Shown here one piece after another: positions 11,210 to 24,600 of a stretch of DNA of 64,000 nt. Origin of the DNA: Paulownia fortunei (lineage: Eukaryota > Streptophyta > Magnoliopsida > Lamiales > Paulowniaceae); the NCBI GenBank assembly GCA_019321725.1, contig JAGSPU010001660.1, forward strand, positions 1 to 64,000, read 5' to 3'. Below the pieces are notes generated by a model. The model worked only from the letters and a program-made list of their open reading frames with translations, was not told where the DNA came from and made no database searches. The number at the start of each line of letters is the position of its first letter. The stretch's first letter is position 1. The position numbers and the translations under genes were made by a program.

Positions 11210-14200
11210 TTGTTTTACCAGACACTGAATTGCCATGTATATTCGTGTGAGACAGTAACTATAAGTATCTGTGAGTTTATGTATATATGTGTTTTTGTGA
11301 GTTGGAGAGATGATAATGGAATGGAAGTAGGTGGAGAAGTTAGAAAAATCTGAATGGGGTTGCTGTCCATTATCAATTTTGGATTTCACGAATCTTGGCC
11401 AGGTGTAAAATATCATAGAAAGAACTAAACGGACACAGAAAATGACCTTTTTCTCATTTTATATATGTGGGAAGTGTCAGATTTGCTCAAAAGTTTCTGC
11501 AACAAACCGAAGTGATGGAGACGGAGATGGAGATGGAAATGGAAAGTTCCACACCTCTGAAAATGAAAGAGAACAGAGAAAAACACACACACACACACAA
11601 CAGACACTTCTCCCTCAAGGCGAATGCTGGCGGCGTTCTGACGTGTCGAAAAACTGCAACTTCGCCCCTTTGGTTTTCAATTATTATTATTAAGGTTAAT
11701 TATAAAAACCATTTCTAAGATGTGACATATTTATAAAAATAATCTTTTATTTAATAAATTATAAATATTTTTTTAAAATTTATTAAAAAGTTTTAAAATA
11801 AATACTACGTCTTAATAAATGTAATTTAAAAGATAGAAACAAATATCAAATTTGTAATTTATAAATTTAAAAAATATATATAATAGATCAAATTTTAGAG
11901 AGAGTGTTTTTTTTGTTATTATCTTTTTATTATCAATGTTTTTTACATGTATGTCTCTAAATTGCACTCATAAATTGGAATTTTCCAGAATTTGTTTTAT
12001 TGTTTACTACATTTTTAGTATCTGCCACTCTAATTGCAGTAGAATGTGAGATGCTTTTTGTGATCATCCGTAAAAAGGTTTGGGGAAGGGAAGGGGGGCT
12101 GGCTGATTATGCTGCATAATTCTACAACTGAAAAAATCTTCTGACAATGCAACCGCCGCCGTCTCCAATCCAACGTCAAATTTAGCATCAAAACAATAAA
12201 TTTTGTTTAATATATTCTCCAACTCAAACACTAAATTTTACATCAAATATGTCTTAATATACAGTCTCGTACCAAATTTGGTATATTCATTCACATCATA
12301 TATCACTATTTTGCCCCCAAATTTATTTTACCCTAAATTTTAATTTCAATTGTATTTCTGTTGTATATTTAATTAATTGATGATTTAGTTTTATTTACAT
12401 TTTAATTTGGTTATTATTATTATAATAACATTTATAATAATTAATTGAAATAATTAATATTTGTAATAAATTAAAATAATTAATAAATAATAAGTAAATA
12501 CATTGAAATAATATTATTGGATTTTATGTTTGTTTTGAGAAAAGTTTTTTTTGTGTTATACGTGATGTAATGTAGTATTTTTTTAATTGTGATATTAATT
12601 GTAATATTTATTTATATAATTAATAAATGTAATTAATTATATATATTTTTTATTGTATAAAACTAGTAGTAATAAAATATATACCTTTTAAAATAAATAA
12701 ACTGTTGATAATTGAAAAATAAAAAAATAAAAATAAAATACTCATTTAGTGTAAAATTTGAAGTATTTATTTGGATATAATTTCACAAAAAAATATCAAA
12801 TTTAATATTGTGGGATGAAAATGACCTAAAAACACACTGAAATATGATAGTATGAGTTATTTTGCATTGCAAACAACCCAATAGATACAATTTTAAAGAT
12901 ATTTGTCTCTATCTATATTACTTGCTAACAATTTTGAAAATAATAAACAACAAATTTGATGTACAAATATACACTTCAAATACAAAACTACAAAAGTACC
13001 AATCCTGAAATCAGATTAAAATATGCCAAACTTCACTTGAAGCGAAAAAACTGAAAATGGTAAAGATTTGTACGATAATAACGATTGGCTGAGTTGTCAT
13101 TTATCTCCCAGGCAACTTCATGTCAGAGATTGGAAATTTGAAAAAGAACTAACTGGAGAATCATCTGTAACTTGGAGGTTCAGATAATTTAAAAACGTAA
13201 ATATTGGAGAATTAAATATTTGATATGTACATGTACAAAAACTGATAATAAAGAATAAAAAAAAATTACTGAAAACCAAATCGATTCAGTGGAGGGGCGA
13301 GAGCTACAATTTTCCAGCACCTGCCAGCAATCCTATTGGTGTTTTATTTTTATTTTATTTTTTATTTTTAGTAATTTACGTAGGTTTTGAACTTTCTATC
13401 TCCTCTCCATTTCCATTGCTATAGAAAGTTTCCAAGCAAATATCGCACTTTTCATGTGAAACGAGAAAACATCGTCTTCTATATCGGTTGTTGGCTTCCG
13501 TCAATTTTACCATGGCGAAGATACTCTATTTTTCATATTATACTATACATTAAGTTTATAAAATATATTTTTAAATAAATATTGAATTATAAATTACATA
13601 TACTTAGTATAATAACACATAAAGACCTCAAATCCCCCACATTTCCAATCCGAGTTTCAATGTAGCAATAACAACGTCATCAATTACGAAATGAATGATT
13701 TGTAGTTTATTGTTTGGAAATATCTAAATCCACAGGTCAAAATTGGTCTCCTATGCATCATCATTAAATTTAACCATGTGAGTTCAGTCTCCCTTTTTAT
13801 AATAAAACACCCTACTATATAATAGGATGTAATAATAAGTTAACAATTATTAATTTGTAAATACCAACTATTAATAATTAATAATTAATAAATAATAATA
13901 AAATATTCATAAATTTATTATGATTCAAACTCAAAACTTCATAAGTTTTCTCATTCTCAAATTCTCAAAACATATAATTAATAGCGAAGGAATAGAAAGG
14001 ATGGATACAAAGATATGGTGGGTGACCCGATTGCTGATGTATGCAAGGTTAGGTTCAATTGCACTTCTCATCAAAATCAAAAGTTTTTTCTTTTGTTTTT
14101 CAGGCCTATCTTTTTCTCTTGTAAGGTTTTTACATTATTCAAGATACATGTTTCAATAGATAGGAGAAATTAATCCTAGACGTGTCGTATACTTTTTTTT

Positions 14201-15100
14201 TTTGAGTGATCACGCTTTCCATGGTTTCTAGTAAAGATAAAAGAAAGAGTTTTATAGTAAACCTTCCCCACAAGAAACAGGCCTCATTTCAAGAAAAATT
14301 TCCATTAGTAAAAGTTGGGATTCCTTAAATATATATATACCTGGAAGTAGGAACAAACGACCACCGCCACGTGAAAGTGGAAAATCGTGTTTTTCTCTAA
14401 TAATTTAGAGGGAAATTGGTTTTCATTCCACCAACTCAACTTAGACCCACAATGGGACTTTCAGACATTGTTTTGACCTATAGTTTCATAGAGCTAGCTA
14501 GCCACACTTGTAATTTATGAGCTGTTACAAGGAATCGATTTTATTCCAAGACAATATCTTCTTCTGTTATTCTTTTTTAAAATTCAATTTTAAAGCTAAG
14601 TTTCAATAGCAAAGCTAATATTTACAAAATTAACTTTCTTAAAAATCAAGATCTTATACGAGTTAGCTTTATTGAATTCATCCTTACCTGTTTTCTTGTC
14701 CCCATACTGTTGGAGATAGTCGTGAGGCTGCGGGGAAGGCAGTGGGTTCAGGGCTGCCATTTTTACTCTTTATTATTTAAATTTCGTGGAAACCAGCCAT
14801 TATCATATAAAGTTAGGTGAGAACAAGTAATTGACGAGACCCCCCCTCGCAGGAAAGTTAACTCAATTTTTGTCCAGCTTTTTTTTATGTGCTTTGTAAT
14901 ATGTTTATTAAAGTAATAACGTGTTGTTAATCACTTTTGGTGCCTACTATAATTTGTTCGTTTGCTGGCATTGCCAATTTTATACTATTTTTTATTTTAA
15001 ATTCAGGTTCACACCGTGATATATATCAACTATTAAGAAACTTGCACGAAAGTTCCAGTCCGCCATGATTCACACCAACTGCCATTAACTTAGACCAACA
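11210..15100. other. AT-rich intergenic spacer
   Basis: About 3.9 kb without a credible gene. It holds a short (CA)n run near 11583-11600, a purine-rich GATGGA repeat at about 11515-11545, a (TTTTA)n-like run at about 13343-13370, long AT-only stretches at 12340-12740, and a single G-box core (CACGTG) at 14368-14373. Confidence 0.55.
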
Positions 15101-15108
15101 ATTCTTCT

Positions 15109-15116
15109 TATATAAA
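15109..15116 (+). promoter_or_regulatory. TATA box of the carbonic anhydrase gene
   Basis: TATATAAA lies about 155 bases before the ATG at 15272, consistent with a core promoter and a 5' UTR of about 125 bases. Confidence 0.55.
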
Positions 15117-15271
15117 CCCAGAAGACGACTCTCTAATCAAGCATTTATAATCAAGAATTCCATTGTACCATCTGCCATTGTTGTTTCCCTAAATATATAG
15201 CCAGTTGTCTCCCTGATCAACCCCCCAACGCCGCCCCACACCCCACCCTACCCCACCCCGAAAGAAAGAAG

Positions 15272-17523
15272 ATGAAGAGCAAAAACAAGTGTCTCCACAT
15301 CCTTGTTCCGCTTCTGATTGCCTGCCTTATTTTGTTTGGAGCAAAATCCATCAATGCTCAAGAAGTAGGTATGTAATGCAAATAACCTGCACATGACCAA
15401 AGATCTTGCATTCTTTATTATGGTTATTATTTTCGTCAGTTATTTGATGTAAATGTTTTGCTTTTTGCTTAGCATCTGATCTGGGATTTTTCGTTTGTTT
15501 TTTTGTCTTTTTCCTGTTTCAATCAGAGGATGAAAGAGAGTTTGATTACGCAGAAAAAGGTGAAAAGGGTCCAAGAAAATGGGGAGAGATCAGAAAGAAT
15601 GGGCCGCATGCAACAGCGGCACTATGCAATCTCCAATAGATATGTCGAATGAGAGAGTGAGGATAATTTCCAAGCCGGAGAAGAGGAATTATAAAGTTTC
15701 TAATGCAACTGTCAAGAATAGAGGTCATGATATACAAGTAAGATTAAACTCTCAGGTTTTTAACTAAGAGAAATAATTATCTTCTAATCAAACGTTTAGT
15801 TGAATAAAAAAATTCATTCAGTCACAATTCGACAGCTGGTGGGTTCAATTAAAAACTAGATTATGGTTCTCAATGTATTTAGATTAAGATTATTACATAT
15901 CTTTATTAATGTATTAGGACATGCATACAACTACTTCTGATGACTTGGTGAAATTTAATCCTACTTCCATTTCGATTATTCGATTCTAATTTGGTATTTC
16001 ATCTCGAATTAATGAAACACCAAATTTAGATGATCAAGACTCATTATGTCTTCGCCTATGTCAAAGTAGATGTAGACGTAGGTGAGATGAACAAGTATAA
16101 TATTGTGCATCCTACAATAACATAAATTTGTGTGATGCAGATTCAGTGGTTTGGTGACGTTGGATCAATATTCATTAACGGGACCGAGTACCCTCTCCGG
16201 TATGCCCACTGGCACTCTCCTTCCGAGCACACTATCCATGGCAGAAGGTACTGTATTCTTTGAAAAATACACTTGTTTTGTGATTCATGATTCGCCTCCT
16301 AACACAATCTCAGTTAATATTATGGCGATATGTACAAACATTTATCAAGTCTAACAAAATTGCAAGATTTTGTGTATGCAAGAAAATTTGTGTTCTGAAA
16401 TAGCAATGAAAATTGTTGTAACAGGTACGACATGGAGTTACACTTGGTTCACCTAAACACAGACCCAAATGTGAAAAATAAGATAGCTGTCATTGGATTC
16501 TTCTACAAGATTGGCAAACCTGATCAATTTCTCTCCAAGGTAATGAATGAAGAGAAAAATATAATGAATTTCCTGTCTATTGTGACCCACATTAACAGTA
16601 CTAGATCTCCAGTCAAAGTTGAAATTGCTTTTTGTGCAAGTAGTCAATGTGCTGTGCATTTTGACCACTTTAGGTTTGTGCATCAACCTAAATGTTGAAC
16701 TTTTATCCATTCACTAGCTAATTAGAACTTCATACAATGCACTCCCTCGGAACTGTAGAAAATGTAGTTCTGAGTTTATTATAATGTAATAACAATTTCA
16801 TAAAATAATGTATAAAAAAAATACTACTAGTCTTGATATATCAGTACCCTAATCTGTATGTGGTATATGGCACCGATTTTAACTAATCAATATGATTAAG
16901 TTACAGTTTAATGTTAACTAATTATTCCATTTAAGTTAGCAATTCTGTAATTTTACTTATAACCGTGATTGCATTCCTTTTGTTTCCTGAAAATGTTTGA
17001 CAAACTTGTCTCGATTATTCACAGTTAATGACAAATATATCATCGATTATCGATAAAAAGCACGAAGAGAGTACTTTGGGAATGATTGATCCAAATGACA
17101 TTAAGATACGCAGCAAAAGGTACTATAGGTACATGGGATCACTTACTGTTCCTCCTTGTACAGAAGGAGTTATTTGGACCATCAATAAAAAGGTAAACCC
17201 CGATGGCCCTCGTTGAATTTGCAGCCCCCTTAATGCAAAATTGCCAAACATTGAAAAATTCATACCTAAAATTTTTTGAACTATTTTTAGGTGAAGACTG
17301 TTTCCAGGGACCAAGTTAAGTTGCTCAGAGAAGCTGTTCATGATGTAAGTGATTAATAAAATATTCTTCTTTTAGTATTTTTTTTTCTTTTAAAGAACAA
17401 TTTGGTATTATATATACTTATTTTTTTATTTTTTGAATTTGACAGTACGCAGAGGAAAATGCAAGGCCATTGCAGCCTAACAACAGTCGAGACATATACC
17501 TTTACGGGCCAGGGGTTACGAAT

Positions 17524-17526
<3 letters not shown>
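15272..17526 (+). CDS. Alpha-type carbonic anhydrase (secreted, nectarin-III-like), one frame break
   Basis: Seven exons: 15272-15368, 15527-15737, 16141-16247, 16425-16539, 17025-17192, 17291-17344 and 17446-17526. The expected length is 277 residues. Exon 1 is a signal peptide (HILVPLLIACLILFGAKSINA). Exon 2 has the alpha-CA opening (FDYAEKGEKGPRKWGEI, then EWAACNSGTMQSPIDM). Exons 3 and 4 carry the three zinc histidines in YAHWHSPSEH and MELHLVH, roughly H126, H128 and H145. Exon 5 has GSLTVPPCTEGVIWTI, the active-site T-V-P-P-C-T-E-G-V segment. It should hydrate CO2 reversibly in the secretory path or apoplast. One base is missing at about 15592-15598, where AGAAAGAATGG should have one more A, so the literal sequence changes frame between WGEI and EWAACNSG. 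With that base restored, exon 2 ends in phase 0 as the next exon requires. The stop codon runs straight into a (TA)n tract. Confidence 0.9.

Positions 17527-17567
<41 letters not shown>
17527..17567. repeat. (TA)20 microsatellite in the carbonic anhydrase 3' UTR
   Basis: About 20 TA units begin at the base after the TGA stop (17524-17526). It should lie inside the 3' UTR. Confidence 0.9.
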
Positions 17568-17569
<2 letters not shown>

Positions 17570-17571
<2 letters not shown>

Positions 17572-18329
17572 AGATTCTTTCATTGATGATCGTTTGGCAT
17601 ATACTAAAGATTTTTTGAACCTCAATCCTCGTCATGATTGTCTCCTGATGAGCTGGAAACTTTTGTACTATGAAACATGATGTGAAGATAGACTGGAAAA
17701 GAATTTTCATTCGATTTATTCTATGTTGTAATGGAAATGCACTGTTAAGAGTTTGATTATTCTTTTATCTGCCCACTTTGATTGTTAGGACCACCATTTC
17801 TACCAGAATTTCAACATTTCTAAAGAATAGATCAAAGCTGTTTGTATAATTGTTCTCTTCAAAAGAATTGCTTTCAAATTTCGTATGTATAACTATTATT
17901 AACTTAATTACCTTTATTACCTCCCACAATTGTTAACAATATATACTAGCCTTGTTCGAGAGGAGGATGAAATGATAAAACTGTTGGGACGACTTCGGAA
18001 GAACCCCAAAACATCTTGTTTAAAGAACATGAAGTCAAATGATCTTGAGATGAGAGAATACATTTTCCTAATAATGTAAAAGATTACACAACTAAAATGG
18101 TGTTCTCAGGATGATGAGCAGATTTAACAACCTAATGGAAGAGTTGATAAGCTCAGGGTGAAGTTACAGATGTTTCTTAACTAGGCAAGTACAGAAGTAA
18201 TCAGCAAAGAATAAAGGAACAATAGGATCTTTGGCTTCAGGTCATAGATGATGACTCCACCAGCTATTGCTACCAAGAATAATTCATATTAGTGTTTTTT
18301 GGTTTGATTCAATTTAGCCAGCAAGTTGA
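17570..18329. other. Spacer between convergent carbonic anhydrase and E3 ligase genes
   Basis: This stretch holds the 3' UTRs of both genes and no further coding frame. The genes converge, so their transcripts may end close together here. Confidence 0.5.
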
Positions 18330-21053
18330 TCATCTAACAATCTCTGATATTCCAGATGAGCATGATGTATGGCCTCCTCTCGTCTGCCTTGTATTGTAGG
18401 AGTTGCAATTTATGCATTTGTGTGCCAAAATATGATAGTTTACCTCAGATGTTTCTCCACAGTCATTGCAGAGGATCCAGACCTAATCCAAAGCAACATC
18501 AAGTATTCACGCGCTTCATTAATATGATGTATATGAAAGAAGCTACTGGTTAACTTATTTAACAGTTCTCTTACCATTTTGTTTTGATACATTTGAGGCA
18601 TAGGTGTTGAAGCAACCTGAAATTTAGACAAACAAAAGAGATGGTTAATATGCAGCAGCATATTAATGTCAATAAAACAGCTATAACTATAGCATGGGCA
18701 TACCTCCTGATCAAGCCTTTCCCAGACACAAGTCATATCACAATATGATTTTGAGCAAACCGGGCAAGAATACCTACATGCCTAAACTATTAGCTAAATA
18801 TGCCAAATCAGATACGAAAGAAAGAGGGGGTATTTAAACAAAAGGAGGATGGACTAAGAGGATGAGGAAAATCTTACTGGAAATGGCGTTCCATCTCCTT
18901 AACACAGTTAAGATGTATAGTATGACCACATGGCAGCACGGTAGTTTCTCTTGGCGTATCAAAAAGATACTGTGTTCAGAGATATAAGAAGTTAAAACTA
19001 GCTCTCTAGGGTAAAAAGATTTCTTATTATGGCCAACTCTTATTACCTCAAAGCAAACAGGACAATTGTGATGCATCGCTCTCTCTATACATATATGTGA
19101 ATCCTTCAATAAATTTGAATAGCAACATTCTGAAAAAGAAAACAATGGTTTAACTGCCAAATATCTACTTTAAAAACCAATAAACTTCATTTATGACTAT
19201 AGTGTGACTTACCACATTTATCACAATGGAAAAATTTTCTTTGCCACCAGTTCTATAACAACAAAAAACAAGAACAAAAGAAAAAGAAAAAGTTAGATTC
19301 TAAGATGCACATAAAATTAAAGGTACAAAAAAGGAGCTAAAAGGGAATCAGTGGCCCGAAAAGAAGCGACTCGACGTTGGATAATGTGAGCCAGGGCTTT
19401 GACAGTGTTCAGGGATAACATATATGTCATAAATCAAAGTAGTGCAAGACGAAAGGAACAAGAATCAAAATGGTTTAGCAAGATGAAGCATTTGAATATA
19501 GGTGGAATGGCGAAGCCAGACGCCAAGCCAGTTTTTGCCTCTAGAAATGGAATGGCAGAATTGTGAGAAAAGTCCCTTTCTGCTCATGGCATCTGTGGCT
19601 TCAGAAGTGCACTAAGAAACATAGGGTGGAATTAAATTGAAGTACAATACGTGACAAAGAAAAGTTAATAACCTGCATATCCCACATTTATTGCAGTGAT
19701 ATTGATTCTTCGAAACCTTAAAAAGGAAAAAAAAAAAATATTATTGAAGCACATACTGATTATCAAGTTACACTAATTGTTTGAGAAATTAATCAAAGAA
19801 ACTTACATCATCATCAAAGAATTTGCATTTCGAGCAATAGTATTTTCCCAAACAAACCCCACAATTAATGCACATCTGTTGAACCTACAAGACAATCAAA
19901 ATTAGAAACATCAAAAATTAAGTTGATCATCCAGAAAACTGTAGCAAATTTCACAATGAGAATCTATATTTCTGAAGTCTAAATGTTGAACTCACATCTT
20001 GTTCTGTCTTACACAATGAGCAGATGACCTGAAGAGACATATAAAGCAAACCAAGTAACCAAATGTGTAGCTATACATATACATATATAGGATTACTCAA
20101 TTCGAACAGAATCAATGAAGCATATGACAGTTAAAGCAAATTTTGGGGAACATGGGCATTCATATAAAAGACCCCAAAAAATGAAGGTTTTAATGAAGTC
20201 GAGGTGATGCATCAAATCAAGAAAATATTAAGGTCAAATAAAAGAAAAATATTTATGGCTCTGCACAAGAAGCTGCATCAATGTGAAGAATGTCATAGCT
20301 TATCCACTTATTCAAACAATATTTACAGACAACAAAGTTGAAAGCTTGACATAGTTCAACTGTTCCTTAAAAAAAATGGAAGAGTTCCACTTTTTACTTC
20401 AGAGAAGATAAATTAAATTCCTTGTCATTTTCAAGAGTAGAAGAAAGAAAGTCATAAAGGAACAAGAAAAAGCAGACAACACCCAATATAATCAAGGGTG
20501 ATGGGGAGGAGAAACAAAACTAACCCTTCTTAATTCGTGACGTGGAAGATCGTGGCGATCAGTGGATCAACTTCTATTGAATTCTGCTTAATTATGGATT
20601 AGATGAGTTAGCATCTGTATGAATCTGATAATAAAAATGTCCAGTAAGCTTACACATGAATAAATATATAGCCAAAAAAGGTGCACCTTTGCATCATTGT
20701 GGCAGTGCCTGCAATCAAATATCTCATTGCAACAGGGTGCTATAATCTTGCACCTCCTCCGATAATGCGAACAGCTGAAATTTACCAACACATAACCATT
20801 CCCTAAATTAACATTTATTTCAAACAGGGAATTTTATGGTTCTGAAAGAAATAAACAGGGCAGAGAAAAAAATGCATAAAAGAGAAATTGTTGATCATTG
20901 TTGTTCAATAACAAAAGCCACTACGAAAGCAGGACAAAAACACAGTAATAAGTAAAAATGAATATACCCATATTTGTCAGAGCCCATCTCCATCATGCAT
21001 TCATCATTTGCAGGCAGATGAGGATTTATCTGATGCTTCAAACCACTGTCCAT
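18330..21053 (-). CDS. MIEL1-like: CHY zinc-finger/RING E3 ubiquitin ligase, MIEL1/RZPF34/CHYR1 family, two frame breaks
   Basis: Twelve coding exons on the minus strand: 21053-20968, 20774-20687, 20583-20525, 20028-19996, 19884-19807, 19716-19673, 19252-19213, 19129-19047, 18969-18878, 18773-18704, 18616-18575 and 18482-18330. The expected length is 289 residues. Order of domains: CHY finger ([29 protein letters not shown]), CTCHY finger ([44 protein letters not shown]), RING ([39 protein letters not shown]), and a C-terminal rubredoxin-like zinc ribbon ([15 protein letters not shown]). In Arabidopsis, members ubiquitinate MYB factors (MIEL1) or act in ABA responses (RZPF34/CHYR1). One base is missing at about 20555-20561 (DPLI to [11 protein letters not shown]) and one T at about 19230-19234 (NFF to HC). 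Each restored base brings its exon into phase. A 5'-UTR intron (about 21092-21534) is likely, since acceptor TTTTCAG precedes the ATG exon. The start at 21053 is the first ATG after that acceptor. Confidence 0.9.
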
Positions 21054-21537
21054 TTTGTCTTCTGATGATAACTTACGGCACAAAATCCCTCCTGAAAATT
21101 CAGAACAAAAGAAACCCAAAGAAAAAAATAAAAAAAATCAACCATCTATGCAGAAAGGAACCAGCAAAACAGATCTACAAACAGAATAATAAATTGCAAG
21201 AGAAGCTGGTAATCAGACCCTCAATTGTGCACTGATCAAGATATGCTAAAAACTTCTGCCGTAAGCACATTAGCCCATCAATAATTTCACCAAAAAGCAA
21301 GAATTTTGCAGAAAACAATGGAAAGGCCTCGAAAATTTAGAAAAGGTCCCCCAAGATTATCAGTTTTCATTTTTATTTTTTCATTCATTTTCACATTCAT
21401 CTGCCATTTTCCTCTGCGGCGTATGATATGCATGATGATTAGGTAACACGTCAGCATTCACCGGCTTCTTCTAGCCCATAAAGATTCAAGAGGAGAGAAG
21501 AGGGAGTTGGAGAGGGATGCTTACAGATAAACGACGT

Positions 21538-21550
21538 CGTGCGTTGTGGA
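21538..21550 (-). promoter_or_regulatory. ACGACGTCGT palindrome in the E3 ligase 5' leader
   Basis: A perfect 10-base palindrome with a GACGTC (C-box) core sits just upstream of the likely 5'-UTR intron donor (GTAAGC at about 21534). The same ten bases occur at 45932-45941, upstream of RPS16. GACGTC cores are bZIP-type sites; the role here is inference. Confidence 0.35.
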
Positions 21551-21659
21551 GTTCGCTCTTCTCTGGCAGGAAATTCTACTATCTTGGGGTGGACAACTAT
21601 GTGGTTGGAACATGAATGGAAGACGTTATTATAGTTGGGTTTGGGGTACCTTGTATTGA

Positions 21660-24600
21660 TAACAGGCGCGCGTATGTTAATAGACTACTGATTGGATGAG
21701 CTTGTAACTTAGGACCAAACTTTCAAGAGTGTGACACTTTTCTTGTGGTCCTATGATGATGTGAATATACCAAAATGTTTTTTAGGCCCTTTTTGTTCTT
21801 TTCAAATCTCAAAAGAAAAATATTTACATCTTTCAATTTTTATTTTATTGTGGTATCATTGTTCTTAATAAGGTTTGTACATTTTCAAATTTCAATATTT
21901 ATGCTAGCCTAGTATGATATACAATATTTTCATTTATTTTGTATGACTTTTTAATAATAATGTGAGTATTTGGAACTAGAATGCATGATGCCATCTTATA
22001 ATTAACAACTAAAAAAAAAAAAGTGACAGAAAATTTGGACACATACTAGTATTTGAGTGATACAAAGTTAGGATGTTTTCTTATATAATTGGTGTTGAAT
22101 TATTTGTCACTCTCACATTTGTCCCACTTTTGTGTTATTAGTATTATTATTATCATTACCATTATCACTATGATTCTAATGTGCCATTATTTGCATTATT
22201 GATACAGAGTAATTCTTTTACCCATTATGATCCCCTTCTTGTTACCATTATAAGATATTCTTGATTTTGAAAAAAGAAAAAAGAAATTTGGGGAAGGGGG
22301 ATATTTTGGACAAAAGAAGGAAAGATTGTCCTGTTGGTGGGTGGATTTCTGAGGTGTTGGAACATGTTCGACAAACAAATGGATAAAATCTTAAGATATG
22401 CTGACAAGGATAGGGCCCCACAGTCGGTTCCGTACCTTACATACCATGTGACGCACTCAAGTGTGTGCAATGGCAAGCAACATGTTCTAGAAACCCTCAA
22501 AATTGAATAAAAAAATTAATTTATTTATCAAAATAAAATTTTGTGATTATGAATTTAATTTATTTAGAGAAAAAATAAAAATCAACATCATGCTTTAATT
22601 TTTTTTTTTATCAATTGTCTGTTGGTAAGCACATTATAAATATGACTTAATTGATCACATAACTAGATAACTAGAATTGAGAAATCAAATAATATTCTTA
22701 TTTAATAAAAAAATCTATCAAAATCAAAATTTGAAGAATCTAGAAATGTGAAGGAGATAAGAAAGCACCAAAAGTATCAGCTTCCAAGAGTAGGGGTTGG
22801 AGGAGGAAAGCTCAGTGATCATAATCTATAAACATTTACAAACTAGTTATGGGCTATCATAATTTTGTAACTTTTGTTTGCCCTTTAAGCTGACAATTTT
22901 GACCAATGTTCCATTTACACTTATAAATGTGAGTAACTGTAAAGCCCCACAAATTGCCGTATCTATGTGCATTATACAACAAAAGAAAATGCTCGCATTT
23001 TTTTATTTTTTAAGTGGTTTTAAAATATTAAATCTTAGGATAATTATAATTAATAATTTATTGTGAACTTCATATACGTCCAAACACATAAACGGCAACT
23101 CGGAGCCAAGTATCAATCCGAAATGCCCCCACAAATATTCAGTGATTAATGCCACAAAATTTCCCCTCCGCCTAGCTTTGTTTGGGCACAGTGCAGTTGC
23201 TTTCATAAAAAAAAAAAAAAAAAAAAATAAATCTCCATCACTTCTCTTTTTGTTCAAACAACACACTATATTTAGATGGGTTTTTTTTTTTTTTTTTTGC
23301 AGTTTGATACTTTGACATCTGCCTTTCTTGAAGTTTGTATTTTTGGCAAACACCCCCTTTTAGCATTATTTGATATCTGCCTTTCTTGAAGTTTGTATTT
23401 TTGGCAAACACCCCTTTTAGCATTATTTGATAAAAATTATGAAAAGATAAAAAAAAATCCTAATATAGAAAAATGTGAAAAAACTTAAAATTTAAATCTC
23501 TCTTCAATGCACAAAGTATGTTAATTTAGCACATGATAAAGTTTTATATAGTTTTTTAAAAAAAATAGAGACTGAAATTTTAATTTTAAGGCATTCTTCA
23601 ACAATATAAATAAAATTAAATGTTACTTATGAGAATTACTTTTCAAATATTAAAGTTTTTTTATATGAAACAAAAAAACTAAGTTTTTGAAATGCATAAA
23701 TCTTGAAAATAAGTAAAAGATCATAATTAAAATAAAAAGCCATGTTTACAGAAATTTTAATAATCATATATAATTGGAAAGTTTATAATTCTACTTGAAT
23801 ATTACATACTATGTCTAAATCACTAAATATCATGAGCTGTGCAATTGAACATTAATGTCAAAAACTGATTCAAGGGTAAATATCCTATAGCATAAAAATA
23901 TGAGTAGAATATCTAGTCATGTGTTTGTCTTTATGAATCAGTGTCCTTTGCAAAAAGGTTTGTTTGCTGACAGGCACCTAACCTTATGAAACCTTTAATA
24001 CTATCAGTCCATCTCATCATAGATTGAGTAGTCCAATTTAGTGGGATTCTCTATCCATACTTTAGATTCCATTATCTTGTATATTGGTAGTTATTGATAT
24101 TTTCTTTTCTTTTTTTTTTCTCTTTTTTTTTTTTGTGATTGGATGATGAGTAAAATACCTGCCTAAGCATTGCAGAATCCCAACTATTTAGGCAAAAAGT
24201 AGGAATTATTATGCACCTCAAGTATAAAATTTCAAGGCGTATTTTTATTATAAAATATTGATTTTTAAAAATATCGTAACAGCAAAATTTAGGTACACCA
24301 AATCAAGGTTACTATATGAAATGATAATTTGATATAACAAAATTGATTAATGAAATAGATAGTTCGGTTTGTCCGCTGTAGATTTTTTTTTATTTTTTAT
24401 TTTTATTTTTTTTATATCAAATTACAATTTCGCCTATTAATTTGGCAGAAAACGTCATTCCATTTCCGTAAATATTGTGATTAAAACGCACTTTTAAAGG
24501 GTGTTTGCTTAAACTTATTCTTTAAGATTTTACAAAACATTTAAGTAGGAACATGTGAATGACAAGATTACATTTTTTAATCAACGTTAAATTTCTGATA

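Noticed and set aside
11442..11718. Two overlapping plus-strand open frames of about 83 residues
   Set aside because: They run through GATGGA and CACACA simple repeats, which keep frames open by chance. No motif or promoter supports them.
12150..12850. Possible MITE with AT-rich inside and vaguely inverted ends
   Set aside because: The two ends share only short AT-rich words. I could not define terminal inverted repeats or a target-site duplication.
14368..14373. CACGTG G-box
   Set aside because: It is a single six-base site about 900 bases from the nearest start codon, so it is too common to call as a functional element.
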